A DNA stretch of 12,420 nt, taken from positions 1 through 12,420 of the forward strand of contig JALRKU010000072.1 in NCBI GenBank assembly GCA_023254755.1, read 5' to 3'. The notes beneath the pieces are model-generated. The model was given only the letters and a program-made list of their open reading frames with translations, was not told the DNA's origin and ran no database searches. Position numbers and translations under genes: made by a program. Numbering within the stretch: the stretch's first letter is position 1; every line of letters starts with the position of its first letter. This document shows positions 1 through 5,800 of this stretch, in pieces. The DNA comes from Aeromicrobium sp. (GTDB taxonomy: Bacteria > Actinomycetota > Actinomycetes > Propionibacteriales > Nocardioidaceae).

Positions 1-3
1 GAC

Positions 4-36
4 CGACCCCCGCAGCAAAGAGCGCTGCGGGGGTCG
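4..36 (-). terminator. Strong hairpin downstream of tRNA-Ser(GCU)
   Basis: A perfect 13-bp GC-rich inverted repeat (4-16 with 24-36, core GACCCCCGCAGC / GCTGCGGGGGTC) closes a 7-base loop. On the minus strand it starts 9 bases after the discriminator base of tRNA-Ser(GCU), so it most likely ends that transcript. A T-tract cannot be judged because the window ends 3 bases later. It could act in both directions. Confidence 0.75.
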
Positions 37-45
37 ATCCGTCTG

Positions 46-132
46 CGGAGATGGCGGGATTTGAACCCGCGAGAGGTATCAACCTCAACCCGCTTAGCAG
101 GCGGGCGCACTAGGCCACTATGCGACATCTCC
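46..132 (-). tRNA. tRNA-Ser, anticodon GCU
   Basis: On the minus strand a full class II tRNA folds: acceptor GGAGATG pairs perfectly with CATCTCC, the anticodon stem is CCCGC/GCGGG around loop CTGCTAA (anticodon GCT at 98-96), a long variable arm (GAGGT..ACCTC) follows, and the T-arm is GCGGG-TTCAAAT-CCCGC. The long variable arm and G73 (base 46) are serine identity features. CCA is not encoded. It decodes AGC/AGU. Confidence 0.96.
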
Positions 133-160
133 TCGCTGCCACCGAAGCGGCAACCCAGGA

Positions 161-166
161 AGGATA
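161..166 (-). promoter_or_regulatory. Possible -10 box for tRNA-Ser(GCU)
   Basis: TATCCT on the minus strand sits 28 bases before the tRNA 5' end, between that tRNA and the stop codon of the upstream membrane-protein gene. No convincing -35 is visible at 17-18 bases. The tRNA may also be read through from the upstream tRNA/CDS transcript. Confidence 0.35.
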
Positions 167-199
167 CCGAGAGCCGATCGCTCGCGACGAATCGGGCGG

Positions 200-631
200 C
201 TACTGCGGAGCCGACGGATCGAAGCGCCGGTAGCCGTGGGCCGTGTTGAGACGGTCGTAGACCTCGCGGGTCAGCTCACCCGCGCGAGCGCCGACGTAGC
301 CCGTCGGGAACGCGACGAGCGTGTCACCGCCACGATCGATGACCAGCCGGCCCGCGTCGTACGACACCTTCTCGACGTCGGTCCACCGCAGCGGCACCGG
401 ACGCACCGTGAGGGTGCCGCCCAGCGTGACCCCCTCGGCGTCGAGTCGCGCGACGACCGGCGGCCGCACCCACAGGAGCACCGCCCGCGCGGCCAGTCCG
501 ACTGCGACGAGCCAGGCGGTCAGCACCACCCACACCTGGTCGACGACCATCGACACCACGAGCGCGAGCCCGCACAGCAGCAGCGTGACACCGACCGCCT
601 GCAGCACGAAGCGGCGGTCGAGTCGGTACAC
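200..631 (-). CDS. Small membrane protein with a PH-like C-terminal domain
   Basis: The protein is about 143 aa. Residues about 9-29 and 33-54 form two hydrophobic helices separated by a very short turn. A soluble, beta-rich segment of about 85 residues follows, with the pattern of bacterial PH-like domains (...RLDAEGVTL..., ...PLRWTDVEKVSY..., ...LVIDRGGDTLVAFP...). That domain is inferred from pattern only; function is unknown. The open frame runs upstream through tRNA-Ser(UGA), giving the familiar spurious MPEWPNGT-type leader, which I exclude. The start used is GTG at 631; TTG at 655, two bases past the tRNA, is the alternative. Neither has a clear Shine-Dalgarno sequence. The gene lies between two tRNA-Ser genes on the same strand and may be cotranscribed with the first. 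Confidence 0.7.
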   Translation of the reverse strand: MYRLDRRFVLQAVGVTLLLCGLALVVSMVVDQVWVVLTAWLVAVGLAARAVLLWVRPPVVARLDAEGVTLGGTLTVRPVPLRWTDVEKVSYDAGRLVIDRGGDTLVAFPTGYVGARAGELTREVYDRLNTAHGYRRFDPSAPQ

Positions 632-656
632 GGTGGGTGCGTCATCGGTGTTCAAG

Positions 657-745
657 CAGAGGGGGCGGGATTCGAACCCGCGACTGACATCGCTGCCAGC
701 GACCGCTTTCAAGGCGGTTCCGTTCGGCCACTCCGGCACCCCTCC
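657..745 (-). tRNA. tRNA-Ser, anticodon UGA
   Basis: The minus strand folds into a class II tRNA: acceptor 5' strand GGAGGGG, anticodon loop CTTGAAA (anticodon TGA at 711-709) on stem ACCGC/GCGGT, a long variable arm, and T-arm GCGGG-TTCGAAT-CCCGC. The 3' acceptor strand is CCCCTCT, so pair 1-72 is a G-U wobble; the other six pairs are Watson-Crick. The discriminator is G73 (base 657). CCA is not encoded. It decodes UCN codons. Confidence 0.96.
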
Positions 746-763
746 TGGCGAATGCCAGCCGCC

Positions 764-793
764 ATCCTAGCGAGAGCGGACGGAGGGGGTCAG
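764..793 (-). promoter_or_regulatory. Likely promoter of tRNA-Ser(UGA)
   Basis: The minus strand has -10 TAGGAT (769-764) and, 18 bases upstream, CTGACC (793-788), which shares TGAC with the -35 consensus and overlaps the stop codon of the upstream membrane-protein gene. A small hairpin, CTGGC-4-GCCAG (745-758), spans the tRNA 5' boundary and would lie in the RNase P leader. Called from spacing and motif only. Confidence 0.45.
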
Positions 794-1878
794 CGCAGCG
801 GGGCGAACCGTCCCGGCTCGACCCGCTCGGGCTGCTCGAACTGTCGCGCCGCCCGCGCCGACCGCTCGACCGTGACCTGCGACCGCACCAGCAGACCGAC
901 GACCAGACCGAGCACCATCGAGTACACCGCCGACAGCCCGATGTACGTGGGGAAGGCGCCCGGCGACACCAGCGACGTGGTGAGCACCGACGTGCCGACC
1001 ACCGCGAACACCAGGGCCCACCAGCCCTCGCGACGCCGCGACCGCATGCTCACACCCACGACCAGCGCCGGGAAGCCGAGCAGCACCTCGACCGGACGCG
1101 GCACGCCGTGGAACGTCTCGCGGGCCCACACCACGACGTCGGTGAACGCGTCGACGATCGCCTGCGAGCCGTGCGTCCGCACGAAGCTGGAGTAGGCCAG
1201 CACCAGCAGCAGCAGCGCCGCACCGCCGACGAGGATGAGGAAGTTCTGGCGCCCCAGACCGTGCAGACCGGCGCCGAGGCTCCACACCAGCGCGATCGCG
1301 ATGCCGAGCGCCGCCGCCAGCACGATGAGGTTGAAGCGCTGGTAGTTGACGGTGGCGTTCCACGCCGCCACACCGAGCGTTCCGCTCAGCGCCGCGAACA
1401 ACGCCAGCAGGTACTCGCGCACCACGGCGGGCACGGTCGCGGCCGGCCGGGTGACCAGGACCGACCACACCGCCGCGGTGACAGCCGTGACGACCGCCGA
1501 GGACGCCAGGAGGGCATGGCTCTCCACCGCGACCGCGGCACCGCCGAGCAGGACCACCGGCACGACCCACAGACGCATGTGCCCTCCGGCGCGGTGCACC
1601 AGGCCCACCGTGAAGACGATCATGAGCAGCGCTGCGCACGGGCGGGCGATCCAGTCCGGCGCCGGCACGTCGACGACGGCGGTGGCCGCACCGATCGTGG
1701 CGACGACCCAGACGACGAACACCCCGGCCATCACCAGCTGGGCGAGCTCGGGCGACGCGATGCGGGGGACGCGGGTCGGGACGTCGTACTCGACGGGCAC
1801 CGACGCGTCGAGTCGACGACGGCCGGCGACGGGCTTGGTCTTGGGGACGGCCCGCCGCGACGTCTGCTGTCTCGACAT
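790..1878 (-). CDS. Polytopic membrane protein of unknown function
   Basis: The protein is 362 aa. A basic, probably cytoplasmic N-terminus of about 45 residues is followed by roughly ten hydrophobic segments spread over residues 45-330, then a charged, Arg/Glu-rich C-terminal tail. A longer loop (…VVVWARETFHGVPRP…) separates the last three helices from the rest. I recognise no transporter or enzyme signature. The ATG at 1878 shares its A with the stop of the upstream nitrilase-family gene (TGATG), so translation is very likely coupled. The frame continues far upstream inside the nitrilase gene, but that part has no membrane-protein character and shadows the real gene. Coupling hints that the membrane protein and the amidohydrolase work together, perhaps on a transported or membrane-associated amide, which is inference. 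Confidence 0.85.
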   Translation of the reverse strand: MSRQQTSRRAVPKTKPVAGRRRLDASVPVEYDVPTRVPRIASPELAQLVMAGVFVVWVVATIGAATAVVDVPAPDWIARPCAALLMIVFTVGLVHRAGGHMRLWVVPVVLLGGAAVAVESHALLASSAVVTAVTAAVWSVLVTRPAATVPAVVREYLLALFAALSGTLGVAAWNATVNYQRFNLIVLAAALGIAIALVWSLGAGLHGLGRQNFLILVGGAALLLLVLAYSSFVRTHGSQAIVDAFTDVVVWARETFHGVPRPVEVLLGFPALVVGVSMRSRRREGWWALVFAVVGTSVLTTSLVSPGAFPTYIGLSAVYSMVLGLVVGLLVRSQVTVERSARAARQFEQPERVEPGRFAPLR

Positions 1879-2651
1879 CAACGGATCCTCCGGTTCGCCA
1901 GCGACGGGTTGACGTCGCGGACCGCCGAGACGGTACCAGGGTCGACCGTGGCCACGAGCGTCTCGTCGCCGTCGCCCGCCTCGGCGAGCACCTGACCGTG
2001 AGGATCGAGCGCCAGCGAGTGGCCGGTGTACCGCGGTCCGCCCTGGGCCGCGGCCAGCACGTGCACCGTGTTCTCGACGGCCCGTGCCGTGAGCAGGGTG
2101 CGCCAGTGGTGCAGCTTGTGCTCGCCGGCGACCCACGCGGCGGGGAGGACAAGGGTGTCCGCGCCCGCGTCGACGACGAGGCGGGCCATCTCGGGGAAGC
2201 GCAGGTCGTAGCAGGTCATCAGGCCGACCGTCGTGCCGGCGACCTCGAGCGTGGTGGCCGCGATCGGACCGGCCCCGAGGCGATCGGACTCCTTGTAGCC
2301 GAACGAGTCGTACAGGTGCACCTTGCGGTAGGTCGCGCACAGCGCGCCGTCGGGTCCGAGCGCGACGAGCGTGTTGAACGGCAGCCCGCCCGACGCGGTC
2401 TCGAACATGCCGCCGACGACCGTCGCGCCCAGCCGTCGCGCGTGCTCGGCGAGCAACGCGACGAATGGTCCGTCGAGCGGCTCGGCGACGGCAGCGAGGT
2501 CGTGGTCCGCCGATCCGAAGTCGTGCATCGTCGCCTCGGGCAGCACCACGAGATCGACGGCGGGGTCGACGGCCAGGAGCCGCGACGCGACCGTCTCGCG
2601 GTTCGCAGCGGAGTCGACGTCGGACTCCAGCTGCACCAGGGCTGCACGCAT
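1878..2651 (-). CDS. Carbon-nitrogen hydrolase (nitrilase superfamily)
   Basis: The protein is 257 aa, the usual size of a single-domain nitrilase-superfamily amidase. The catalytic triad is visible: Glu39 in VVLPEATM, Lys110 in YRKVHLYDSF, and Cys147 in MTCYDLRFPE. The family hydrolyses non-peptide C-N bonds, as in omega-amidase (Nit2-like) or deaminated-glutathione amidase (Nit1-like) reactions. The YRKVHLYDSFGYKESD and CYDLRFPE blocks resemble those cytosolic amidases more than true nitrilases, but the substrate is not readable. I chose ATG 2651 (MRAALVQLES) because family members normally begin right at this strand; in-frame ATGs at 2663 and 2660 would add up to four residues. The stop overlaps the start of the downstream membrane-protein gene. 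Confidence 0.9.
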   Translation of the reverse strand: MRAALVQLESDVDSAANRETVASRLLAVDPAVDLVVLPEATMHDFGSADHDLAAVAEPLDGPFVALLAEHARRLGATVVGGMFETASGGLPFNTLVALGPDGALCATYRKVHLYDSFGYKESDRLGAGPIAATTLEVAGTTVGLMTCYDLRFPEMARLVVDAGADTLVLPAAWVAGEHKLHHWRTLLTARAVENTVHVLAAAQGGPRYTGHSLALDPHGQVLAEAGDGDETLVATVDPGTVSAVRDVNPSLANRRIR

Positions 2652-2731
2652 GACCCTCATCATCCCAAACGGACGGTGAGCGCCCAGGCCCGGCGGGCCC
2701 GGCCCGCTCGGCCCACTGCAGTCCCGGACGC

Positions 2732-2737
2732 TACCGT
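2732..2737 (+). promoter_or_regulatory. -10 box of the quinone oxidoreductase gene, leaderless arrangement
   Basis: TACCGT lies exactly 6 bases before the ATG at 2744. In actinobacteria a TANNNT placed this way puts the transcription start at the start codon. No Shine-Dalgarno sequence is present. Confidence 0.55.
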
Positions 2738-2743
2738 GGCCCG

Positions 2744-3712
2744 ATGCGCGCAGTGGTCGCCGGCCAGCCCGGTGGAGTCGAGGTCCTCGAGGTCGTCGAC
2801 CGCCCGATCCCCGAGCCCGGTCCCGGAGAGGTCCTCGTCAAGGTCACGGCAGCCGGCGTGAACCGCGCCGACCTGCTCCAGCGCCGCGGCTTCTACGACC
2901 CGCCGCCCGGAGCCACCGACGTGCTCGGCCTGGAGTGCTCCGGCGACGTCGTGGCGGTCGGCCAGGGCGTCACCGAGCTCCAGCCCGGCACCCACGTGTG
3001 CGCCCTCCTCACCGGCGGCGGCTACGCGGAGTACGTCGCGGTGCCGGTCGGCCAGGTCGCCACGATCCCGCAGGGTGTGTCGCTGCACGACTCCGCGGCG
3101 CTCATGGAGGTCGCCGCCACCGTGTGGTCCAACGTCTTCATGATGGGCAAGCTCCAGGCCGGCGAGACGCTGCTGCTGCACGGCGGCGCCAGCGGCATCG
3201 GCACGATGGGCATCCAGCTGGCCAAGGCGTTCGGCGCCACCGTCGTCACCACCGCGTCGGCGGCGAAGGCCGACGCGTGCCGCGCGCTGGGTGCCGACCT
3301 GGTCATCGACTACCGCGACGAGGACTTCGTCGAGCGCATGAAGGCCGAGGGCCTGCGCGCCGACGTCGTCCTCGACATCATCGGTGCGAAGTACCTGCAG
3401 CAGAACATCGCCGTGCTCAACACCGCCGGTCGTCTGGTCGTCATCGGCATGCAGGGCGGCGTCAAGGGCGAGCTCGACCTCGGTGCGCTGCTCGCCAAGC
3501 GCGCCGCCGTGATGGCCACGTCACTGCGCGCGCGACCCACCGCCGAGAAGTCCGCGATCGTGTCGGCGATGGTGGCCCAGGTCTGGCCGCTGCTGGCCGA
3601 CGGCACCGTGCGACCGGTCATCCACGCGAGCCACCCCCTCGAGGACGTCCGCCTCGCGCACCAGGAGGTCGAGGACTCCTCGCACGTCGGCAAGGTCCTG
3701 CTGACCCTCTGA
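2744..3712 (+). CDS. NAD(P)H-quinone oxidoreductase, zinc-independent MDR family (PIG3-like)
   Basis: The protein is 322 aa, full length for the quinone oxidoreductase branch of the medium-chain dehydrogenase/reductase superfamily. The N-terminal GroES-like domain (about 1-120) has the family blocks AAGVNRADLLQRRGFYDPPPG and GLECSGDV. The Rossmann domain carries the nucleotide-binding loop HGGASGIGTMG (about 146-156). Catalytic-zinc and structural-zinc cysteines of alcohol dehydrogenases are absent, as expected for this branch. The likely reaction is NAD(P)H-dependent reduction of quinones or activated alkenes in the cytosol. The RADLLQRRGFYDPPPG form points to the PIG3 subgroup. It is divergent from the nitrilase gene (about 90 bases between starts) and 41 bases upstream of bpa, which has its own promoter signal. 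Confidence 0.93.
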   Translation: MRAVVAGQPGGVEVLEVVDRPIPEPGPGEVLVKVTAAGVNRADLLQRRGFYDPPPGATDVLGLECSGDVVAVGQGVTELQPGTHVCALLTGGGYAEYVAVPVGQVATIPQGVSLHDSAALMEVAATVWSNVFMMGKLQAGETLLLHGGASGIGTMGIQLAKAFGATVVTTASAAKADACRALGADLVIDYRDEDFVERMKAEGLRADVVLDIIGAKYLQQNIAVLNTAGRLVVIGMQGGVKGELDLGALLAKRAAVMATSLRARPTAEKSAIVSAMVAQVWPLLADGTVRPVIHASHPLEDVRLAHQEVEDSSHVGKVLLTL

Positions 3713-3741
3713 CCTCACCCGGCGCCCTCGTCCTTACGTCC

Positions 3742-3747
3742 TAGGGT
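3742..3747 (+). promoter_or_regulatory. -10 box of bpa, leaderless arrangement
   Basis: TAGGGT is followed by exactly 6 bases and then ATG 3754. The GGAGG inside that 6-base gap ends one base before the ATG, too close to be a usable ribosome site, so a leaderless transcript is the better reading. Confidence 0.55.
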
Positions 3748-3753
3748 GGAGGC

Positions 3754-4278
3754 ATGTCCGAGACACCCGACGACTCCACCTTGGCCGAGCCACGGATCAT
3801 CGGCCCCGACGGCCGCGAGGTCGAGCGCCACGGCACGCCGTTGAACGACCTGGTCGAGCAGCCCGCCAAGGTCATGCGCATCGGCAGCATGATCCGCCAG
3901 CTGCTCGAGGAGGTGAAGGCCGCTCCGCTCGACGACGCCGGACGCGCCCGCCTCGCGGAGATCCACTCCACGTCGATCGCCGAGCTGCAGGACGGCCTGG
4001 CACCCGAGCTGGTCGAGGAGCTGCAGCGCCTCACCCTGCCGTTCGGCGAGGGTGCGGTGCCCAGCGAGTCCGAGCTGCGCATCGCGCAGGCCCAGCTGGT
4101 CGGCTGGCTCGAAGGACTCTTCCACGGCATCCAGGCCGCGCTGTACGCCCAGCAGGTCCAGGCGCAGAGCCAGATCCAGAACATGCGGCTCGCCCTGCCG
4201 GGCTCGCCCCAGGCTCAACCGGGTGAAGATTCGACTACTTCACCCAATTCGCCTGAATCGGGAGGCATGTACCTCTAG
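3754..4278 (+). CDS. bpa: Bacterial proteasome activator (Bpa/PafE family)
   Basis: The protein is 174 aa, close to the Mycobacterium tuberculosis homologue (Rv3780). The central helical part (about 30-150) has family blocks PAKVMRIGSMIRQLLEEV, LAPELVEELQRLTLPF and SELRIAQAQLVGWLEGLFHGIQ. A low-complexity Ser/Pro/Glu/Gly linker leads to the last three residues Met-Tyr-Leu, an HbYX motif (hydrophobic, Tyr, any), which in this family docks into the 20S alpha-ring pockets. Family members form dodecameric rings that open the 20S core without ATP and, in mycobacteria, promote degradation of unfolded proteins and of the repressor HspR. This implies the genome encodes PrcA/PrcB, which are outside the window. 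The WhiB-like gene follows after 34 bases. Confidence 0.95.
   Translation: MSETPDDSTLAEPRIIGPDGREVERHGTPLNDLVEQPAKVMRIGSMIRQLLEEVKAAPLDDAGRARLAEIHSTSIAELQDGLAPELVEELQRLTLPFGEGAVPSESELRIAQAQLVGWLEGLFHGIQAALYAQQVQAQSQIQNMRLALPGSPQAQPGEDSTTSPNSPESGGMYL
4221..4245. repeat. Inverted repeat at the 3' end of bpa
   Basis: GGGTGAAG (4221-4228) and CTTCACCC (4238-4245) are a perfect 8-bp inverted repeat around 9 bases. It lies within bpa codons for the low-complexity linker, in a patch less GC-rich than its surroundings, about 30 bases upstream of the candidate -10 of the whiB-like gene. It could be an operator or an mRNA hairpin. Confidence 0.5.
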
Positions 4279-4281
4279 CAT
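4276..4281 (+). promoter_or_regulatory. Candidate -10 box of the whiB-like gene
   Basis: TAGCAT overlaps the TAG stop of bpa. CTGAAT at 4253-4258, 17 bases upstream, is a weak -35 candidate. The predicted transcript would have a leader of about 25 bases containing the purine-rich GAGGGAG (4303-4309) ribosome site, a few bases before ATG 4313. Confidence 0.4.
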
Positions 4282-4312
4282 CAGCAGCGATGTGACCGGG
4301 AAGAGGGAGCCC

Positions 4313-4876
4313 ATGACCATCGTCATCGATGACACCGCTGTACCTCCGTGCGCCACGGCGTCGGAGGTCTACCACGACGAGAGCCTGCACAGTCCGCGCT
4401 CTCGCCGCGACATGAGCGCGCACGAGTGGCGCGCGTTCGTGTCGTTGCGCGCCGAGGCCCACCGCCAGTGCGCCGGCTGCCCGATGCTCGTCGACTGCCT
4501 GTACCGGGCCGTCGTCGAGGTCGACGTGAGCGGCTTCGTGGCCTGCACCACCGAGACCGATCGCGCGCGCATCCGCCGCGAGCTCGGCATCGTGGTGCAG
4601 CAGCCCCAGCCCACCACGCTCGGGATGCCGCGCGTCGGCGGAGGACCTGTGAGCCACGAGGCCGTCATGCAGATGCGCCAGGCCCACCCCAAGGACACCT
4701 GCCAGCAGCTCGCCGAGCGTCTCGGCTGCTCGACGTCGACCGTCAAGCGCCACCTGCGTCGCGCCCGCCTGGGCGTCGTCGAGGCCGCGCCGAAGGTCGC
4801 CGCGGCGAAGGCACCGCCGTCCGTCGACGACGTGCTCGAGTGCTTCGACCGCCTGGAGTCGTCCCAGGTCGCCTGA
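4313..4876 (+). CDS. WhiB-like iron-sulfur regulator with C-terminal helix-turn-helix
   Basis: The protein is 187 aa, longer than a typical WhiB (about 80-130). Four cysteines fit the WhiB cluster pattern: Cys13, then Cys53-x2-Cys56-x5-Cys62 in QCAGCPMLVDCL. Family members bind a 4Fe-4S cluster and act as redox- or NO-responsive transcription regulators, often through the principal sigma factor. Cys13 to Cys53 is wider than usual because of an Arg/Ser-rich insert. The GVWGG turn is replaced by GFVAC (74-78), though the following TTETDRARIRREL matches the family. After a Pro/Gln linker, residues about 113-154 look like a helix-turn-helix (LAERLGCSTSTVKRHLRRAR), an uncommon addition. ATG 4313 is preceded by GAGGGAG. 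WhiB membership is fairly secure; target genes are unknown. Confidence 0.85.
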   Translation: MTIVIDDTAVPPCATASEVYHDESLHSPRSRRDMSAHEWRAFVSLRAEAHRQCAGCPMLVDCLYRAVVEVDVSGFVACTTETDRARIRRELGIVVQQPQPTTLGMPRVGGGPVSHEAVMQMRQAHPKDTCQQLAERLGCSTSTVKRHLRRARLGVVEAAPKVAAAKAPPSVDDVLECFDRLESSQVA

Positions 4877-4983
4877 CCGACCCCTCCCGGATCGCCGGGC
4901 GACCCACCCCACCAGCTCGACCGAGCCCGCACCTCGCCAGCGCCTGACGGCGCTCGTCGCTGCGCTCCTCGGCGGGCGGCGCG

Positions 4984-5763
4984 TCAGAGGTAGCGGGACA
5001 GCTCGGTGGCGAGTCCGTCGGCGGCGACGGAGCCGGTGATGGCGTCGGCGGCGACCTTGACCGACTCGGGCGCCTGGCCCATCGCGACCCCGCGGCCGGC
5101 CCACACCAGCATCTCGACGTCGTTGTTGCCGTCGCCGACCGCGAGCACGTCGGCGCGGTCGACGCCCAGGCGGTCGCAGAGCACCTGCAGGCCCGACGCC
5201 TTCGAGACGCCCTGGGGTGCGATGTCGAGCCACGCGGTGTACCCGACGTAGTAGTTGGTGTCGTCGAGCCCGAGGTCGGCCGCGAGGCGGTGGAACTCGT
5301 CGGCACTGCGTCCGGGAGCGCGCACGATGACGCGGGTGACCGGCTCGGCGATCAGCTGGTCGATCGTCTGCACCGTGATGGTGCCGTTGATCTCGCCGTC
5401 GGGGAACGGCTCGCTGACCCGGTAGCCCACGCCGATCTCCTCGACCGCGACGAGCGCCTCGGGGATCGCCTCGACGATCCGACGCACCGCCTCGGACGCG
5501 TCGAAGGTGACCGAGTGCAGGATCTCGACCGGGCGGTACGCCAGGACCAGCGCACCGTTGCTGGCCACCGCGTACCCTTCGATGTCCAGCTTGTCGGCGC
5601 AGTTGAGCACGCCCGGCACCGCGCGCCCGGTCGCGATGACGACCTCCGTGCCGGCGTCGCGCAGCGCCAGGACGGCCTCGTGGACGGCCGGCGACATGAC
5701 GTTCTCGTGGTCGACGAGGGTGCCGTCGACGTCGAGCGCCACCAGTCGCGGCCGCCAGGTCAC
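4984..5763 (-). CDS. HAD-IIB family (Cof-type) hydrolase
   Basis: The protein is 259 aa, normal for Cof-type HAD phosphatases. All four HAD motifs are present: motif I LDVDGTLVD (nucleophile Asp11, Asp13), motif II ATGR (Thr45), motif III Lys188 in GVSKASGL, and motif IV GDGNND (210-215). Residues about 80-180 form the C2B-type cap between motifs II and III. The family dephosphorylates small phosphorylated metabolites such as sugar phosphates and cofactor precursors; the substrate cannot be read here. I chose GTG 5763 because GAAGG lies 7 bases upstream and the core begins right after it. An in-frame GTG at 5793, 7 bases past the serS stop, would add 10 residues but has no ribosome site. Probably cotranscribed behind serS. 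It converges with the whiB-like gene; the 107 bases between them hold only a weak 6-bp hairpin (4939-4954). Confidence 0.92.
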   Translation of the reverse strand: MTWRPRLVALDVDGTLVDHENVMSPAVHEAVLALRDAGTEVVIATGRAVPGVLNCADKLDIEGYAVASNGALVLAYRPVEILHSVTFDASEAVRRIVEAIPEALVAVEEIGVGYRVSEPFPDGEINGTITVQTIDQLIAEPVTRVIVRAPGRSADEFHRLAADLGLDDTNYYVGYTAWLDIAPQGVSKASGLQVLCDRLGVDRADVLAVGDGNNDVEMLVWAGRGVAMGQAPESVKVAADAITGSVAADGLATELSRYL

Positions 5764-5800
5764 GACGACACCTTCAGGCGCCCGATCGCGCACGTGCGGT

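Noticed and set aside
632..739. N-terminal extension of the small membrane protein (MPEWPNGTALK...)
   Set aside because: It is the translation of tRNA-Ser(UGA), a well-known annotation artefact.
236..1195. 319-codon plus-strand frame over the tRNA and membrane-protein genes
   Set aside because: It crosses a tRNA and lies opposite better-supported genes; the product is low-complexity Arg/Pro/Asp-rich.
3748..3752. GGAGG as the ribosome site for bpa
   Set aside because: It is only one base from the ATG, too close; the -10 spacing supports a leaderless transcript instead.
4939..4954. AGCGCC-TGAC-GGCGCT hairpin between the convergent whiB-like and HAD genes as a terminator
   Set aside because: It has only a 6-bp stem and no T-tract; too weak to call in GC-rich sequence.
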